Below are positions 4,986 through 8,118 of a DNA stretch of 8,118 nucleotides, piece after piece. The position numbers were made by a program, and so were the translations under genes. The number at the start of each line of letters is the position of its first letter. Position 1 is the first letter of the stretch. The notes beneath the pieces are model-generated. The model had not been told where the DNA came from and ran no database searches. It saw nothing but the letters and a program-made list of their open reading frames with translations. Source of the stretch: DATGIQ01 sp035295665 (GTDB lineage Bacteria; Planctomycetota; Planctomycetia; Gemmatales; Gemmataceae); the NCBI GenBank assembly GCA_035295665.1, contig DATGIQ010000613.1, positions 1 through 8,118 of the forward strand, read 5' to 3'.

Positions 4986-7900
4986 TGCCGTGGAAGACGC
5001 TGAAGGCTTCATTGCGGAAGAGGGGATTGCTGCCCCACGGTTCACCGCCTACTGCGGAGTTATTGGCCGCCAGGAGAATCTGGTACACATTCAGGACCGT
5101 GAGATTCGGTACGCCGAATGCCTGCCCACTGCTGCCGATGTTCCAGGACTCGGCTCCTAAACCGGTGTTCGTGACCGTAAAACCAAAGCTTTGCCCCACA
5201 CTGCCGCCAAGTGAGGAAGTCGTGGCGAAGACCTCCAGGACCGTGGCCAGGACTTCCGCATCCAGGCCGGTTCCTTTGGAGGCCAGGAACAGGCTCTGGT
5301 AATAGCTGCTGATTTGGGCAAGCGTAAAGGGGCTTAGATTCGGAGCACCGCCCATGCCGCCGTAGAGATTGGGATAGGTCGTTGCCAGCCATTGCCCCAA
5401 GGTGCGTCCATCGCCAGTCGTCCCGAACCGGCGGACCAGCTGCTGGCCTTGGAGCCCCTCCCAGAAACTGATCGGCTTGACCATCCCTGCGGACACGAAT
5501 TGCCCGAGACTGACCACCATGACCTGGCTCTGCACCAGGATGGGGTTCCCCTCATGACTGATCGTGACGGTGATGCTATAGGAGTTGGCGGCGGCGTAGG
5601 TATGCGTGCCGTTAACGCTAAAAGTGCTGCCGTTCAGGCTGATACTCCCAATCGCAGCCGCACTGTTATCGCCCCAATTGATGCTGGCCGAGTAATGGCT
5701 ACCGTCATTGGCCTCCGCTCCACCCGGATCCATGAACGTCGCGACCGCTCCACTAAAGGGCGCACCGGCCGTGAGGCTGAAACCGGCGGGTGTGGCGACC
5801 ACGTTCAGCTCGGCCACGCTTACCGTGAACATGGCCGAGGCTGAGGTATTCGAGCCCGTATCATTGACGGTGACGGTCACCGTGTACGTACCTTCTTCGG
5901 CGTAGGCATGGGATTGGTTGCCCAGCAATCCGGGCGCGGAAGGAGCGGGAAGCATGATGCTCGTGCCATCGCCCCAGGCAACGCTGGCCGTCCAGGGGCC
6001 ACTGCCCGAGTCAGTGAACGCCCCCAGGATTACACTCAGTGACGTGCCTTCCATCGCGCTTTGATTTGCAGGCGGCAGCACCTGCAGGGGCAGAGTACTG
6101 ACGTTGAACGTGTACTCGGCAATCTGCGTGCCCCAGTTAAAGTTGCTCCCGCTGTTGTCGAACTGGAACTCGTTGGTCGACCAGAAGTTGGCCGGCTTCG
6201 ACGGATCGAATTCGGTCGCGCTGAAGTCGCCGCCCCGCAGTGGGTCGGTAGCCGGCAACACGCCGGCCTGGACGAGAACCTCATCTTCCATGGTATTGGG
6301 GGGGTCGGTCGCTACGCGGCCGGTGACGTACATCGACGTAGCCTGGCCACCCCCATTCTCGAGGAATGTCATGCCGATGGTGTCGGAGCTGTTGATGGCG
6401 ATCGAAGGGAAGGATGTGCTGATCGCCGGACCGAGATTGATATCGCCTTGCTGCACCAGCGTCGGCGTGCCGGAGAGGGGAGCATTCACCTCATACCAGC
6501 GTGCCAAATTGACACCGCCCTCGCCCACGTTGCCGGAGGCCACCAGGTGCTGCGTGCTGCCATTATCGATCCAGTCCACGCTGAGAATGCGATCGTCCAT
6601 CTGCCCCGTCAACCCGGCTACCCCGGGACTATTGTTGTACGGGTTGACACTGAGCGGGGTGGAGCTGAACGTCCCCGCGCCGGAAAGGTAGCCGGTCTCG
6701 GTGAGCACGTTGACCATAGTGGAGCTGGCGCCACCGAGACTTTGTACGAAGTATTCGAGGTTGCCACTCGATTCGTTGTGCATGCGGGCCGGAATGAGGA
6801 TGTGGCGATCAGCGCTGCTACTTACAACCGTTTGGTGCGTGACCAACGGTCCACCGCCTAGAATCGATGCTTTCGAGATCGCCAGGATCAGGTTGTGATC
6901 GTAGCTTTGGAAGTTCTGGCTGAATTGATTGGTCGAGACAAAGACGGCGTCCTTGTTCCAGCCTAGCTTCGGAACATCCGGAAACTCCGTGCCGCCTTCG
7001 GTCACTGATGTAATCCTGGCGAAGAGCGTCCAGTCCAAATTGCCCAGGCTAGTCGGATTACTAGTCTTGGAAGCAGCCAAATCGATGGAAGCGTGAGAAA
7101 TATCGGGATGGCCGAGGGCGTCATAGGCGTATTCCAGCACGCAGAGGTAGAAGACGCCGGCCTGGTCGTCATACAGCAACTGAGGCTCGGCGCAGACGTC
7201 GCCGTTGGCCACGACGCCCGACAAGAAGGTCAGGAACTCCACCGGCCCAGCCAGCAGGTGGCCGTCTTTGCTTTTGATGATGATAGCCGTGTTGACCGTC
7301 TCGACGGTTGAGTTGGGGCCGACGGCCATCATCGAGTCGGGCGGCGTGGACCCAGACGTATCCGCCGACTTGATGCCGGCGAAGGATTGCAGCAGGCTGA
7401 GGGCAGAGGAGCCAACCATGGCGACGCTCACCTGAAAATTTCCGGCCGCGATCAGGTTGCTCATCGTATCGGTGACCGTGACCAGCACCGTATAGGCTCC
7501 CTCCTCCAAATAGGTGTGCGTTTGGCTGGGAATGGTCCCCTGCGAGGATGTGCCGAATGTCGTGGTGGTTGTACTGTCCCCCCAATTGACCGTGACCATC
7601 CAGGGACCGCTGGCCGAATCGGTCAAACTCCCCAGGCTAAAGGATTGACCGATGCCCTCGGTCGCGGTCTGGTTGCTGGTTGCCGTCACCGCCGGTCCCG
7701 GGACCAACAGGTACTGGGCTACCTGCGTGCCCCAATCGAAGTTCTTCCCGCTGCTATCGAACTGGAACATATTGGCCGACCAAAAGTCAGCGGGATTGGA
7801 CGGGTCAAATTCAATCGCGCTGTAGGCACCACCTCGGTTGAAGATGTTTTCGTCCAGCACCATATTGGTAGCCGGCAGTACGCCGGCTTTCACGAGCAGA

Positions 7901-8118
7901 GGTGTCTGCATGGTATTGGGGGAGTCGGTCGCTACGCGGCCGGTGACGTACATCGACGTAGCCTGGCCACCCCCATTCTCGAGGAATGTCATGCCGATGG
8001 TGTCGGAGCTATTGATGGCGATCGAAGGGAAGGATGTGCTGATCGCCGGACCGAGATTGATATCGCCTTGCTGCACCAGCGTCGGCGTGCCGGAGAGGGG
8101 AGCATTCACCTCATACCA
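4972..8118 (-). CDS. Large secreted/surface protein with PKD domains and propeller-like repeats (N-terminus outside window)
   Basis: The frame is open to the window edge and ends at TAG 4972-4974, giving the last 1048 residues. In order: end of a repeat unit (1-143); PKD domain (about 144-233, with VNWGDST and a THTYLEEGAYTVLVTVTD strand pair); a propeller-like module of about 440 residues (235-673); a second PKD domain (678-769, AWGDGT, SHAYAEEGTYTVTVTVND); a third PKD-like domain (771-870, INWGDNS, THTYAAANSYSITVTI); and a C-terminal segment (877-1048, from FWEGLQGQQLVRRFG through VLATVLEVFATTSSLGG to SVFHGINGG) that I recall as a conserved ending of planctomycete surface proteins. PKD domains are extracellular beta-sandwiches used as spacers or for binding, so the protein is probably exported; the signal peptide is not in the window. 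A valine codon (GTG 8109) is not the start, because WYEV before it matches the internal repeat. Ligand and enzymatic activity are unknown. Confidence 0.9.
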   Translation of the reverse strand, partial: WYEVNAPLSGTPTLVQQGDINLGPAISTSFPSIAINSSDTIGMTFLENGGGQATSMYVTGRVATDSPNTMQTPLLVKAGVLPATNMVLDENIFNRGGAYSAIEFDPSNPADFWSANMFQFDSSGKNFDWGTQVAQYLLVPGPAVTATSNQTATEGIGQSFSLGSLTDSASGPWMVTVNWGDSTTTTTFGTSSQGTIPSQTHTYLEEGAYTVLVTVTDTMSNLIAAGNFQVSVAMVGSSALSLLQSFAGIKSADTSGSTPPDSMMAVGPNSTVETVNTAIIIKSKDGHLLAGPVEFLTFLSGVVANGDVCAEPQLLYDDQAGVFYLCVLEYAYDALGHPDISHASIDLAASKTSNPTSLGNLDWTLFARITSVTEGGTEFPDVPKLGWNKDAVFVSTNQFSQNFQSYDHNLILAISKASILGGGPLVTHQTVVSSSADRHILIPARMHNESSGNLEYFVQSLGGASSTMVNVLTETGYLSGAGTFSSTPLSVNPYNNSPGVAGLTGQMDDRILSVDWIDNGSTQHLVASGNVGEGGVNLARWYEVNAPLSGTPTLVQQGDINLGPAISTSFPSIAINSSDTIGMTFLENGGGQATSMYVTGRVATDPPNTMEDEVLVQAGVLPATDPLRGGDFSATEFDPSKPANFWSTNEFQFDNSGSNFNWGTQIAEYTFNVSTLPLQVLPPANQSAMEGTSLSVILGAFTDSGSGPWTASVAWGDGTSIMLPAPSAPGLLGNQSHAYAEEGTYTVTVTVNDTGSNTSASAMFTVSVAELNVVATPAGFSLTAGAPFSGAVATFMDPGGAEANDGSHYSASINWGDNSAAAIGSISLNGSTFSVNGTHTYAAANSYSITVTISHEGNPILVQSQVMVVSLGQFVSAGMVKPISFWEGLQGQQLVRRFGTTGDGRTLGQWLATTYPNLYGGMGGAPNLSPFTLAQISSYYQSLFLASKGTGLDAEVLATVLEVFATTSSLGGSVGQSFGFTVTNTGLGAESWNIGSSGQAFGVPNLTVLNVYQILLAANNSAVGGEPWGSNPLFRNEAFSVFHGINGG
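6290..6498 (-). repeat. Near-identical intragenic repeat, copy 1
   Basis: This 209-bp stretch matches 7910-8118 at 207 positions (differences at 6303 and 6391). It encodes the junction WYEVNAPLSGTPTLVQ...TGRVATDPPNTM of the propeller module. The offset of 1620 bp equals 540 codons, so the copies are in register. Identity drops sharply past 6290 toward lower coordinates. Confidence 0.95.
7910..8118 (-). repeat. Near-identical intragenic repeat, copy 2 (runs off the window)
   Basis: This is the partner of 6290-6498 with two mismatches: one silent (AAT/AAC) and one changing Pro to Ser in the DSPNTM motif. The identity continues to the last base, so the true repeat is longer than 209 bp. Confidence 0.95.

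Noticed and set aside
6061..6861. Plus-strand 266-codon open frame inside the large PKD gene
   Set aside because: The minus-strand frame has clear repeats and PKD domains across this region; the plus-strand product is low-complexity shadow sequence.
1..8118. CRISPR array or insertion sequence
   Set aside because: No regularly spaced identical short repeats, no transposase gene and no terminal inverted repeats with target duplications were seen.

Overview
The window looks like bacterial, GC-rich DNA from a planctomycete or close relative. Three things point there. The large minus-strand gene combines PKD domains with a C-terminal segment that I recognise from planctomycete surface proteins. 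A short plus-strand remnant carries a proline/arginine-rich N-terminus (KPRKPRPDFPFFP) typical of planctomycete tyrosine recombinases. Translation starts mostly carry strong GGAGG-type ribosome binding sites. The lineage is inferred from protein style only; no marker gene is present.

Bases 1-3006 (plus strand) hold a compact, partly overlapping phage-type operon: the end of a charged helical protein, a 49-residue very basic protein, a one-motif phospholipase D-like protein, a probable terminase small subunit, and an intact terminase large subunit with both ATPase and nuclease motifs. These are DNA-packaging genes, but no portal, protease or capsid gene follows. Coding stops after the large terminase and the strand switches. 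It is therefore one edge of a prophage or a reduced or domesticated packaging module.

Bases 3007-4192 hold a spacer with a possible fragmentary reading frame, then a minus-strand gene for a secreted, propeller-like protein of unknown function with a GTG start and a perfect ribosome binding site.

Bases 4193-4985 look like scar tissue from integrating elements. On the minus strand there is the 5' half of a CAU-anticodon tRNA that stops exactly at the end of the anticodon loop. Next to it are repeated GTTTTC-type motifs and a perfect palindrome. On the plus strand there is an integrase N-terminal remnant. An intrinsic terminator for the large gene lies here too.

Bases 4972-8118 (minus strand) are the C-terminal 1048 residues of a large secreted or surface protein built of a repeating unit (PKD domain plus about 440 residues of propeller-like sequence, period 540 residues), two tandem PKD-type domains and the conserved planctomycete C-terminal segment. 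A 209-bp stretch is repeated 1620 bp apart with only two mismatches, which suggests recent duplication or gene conversion.
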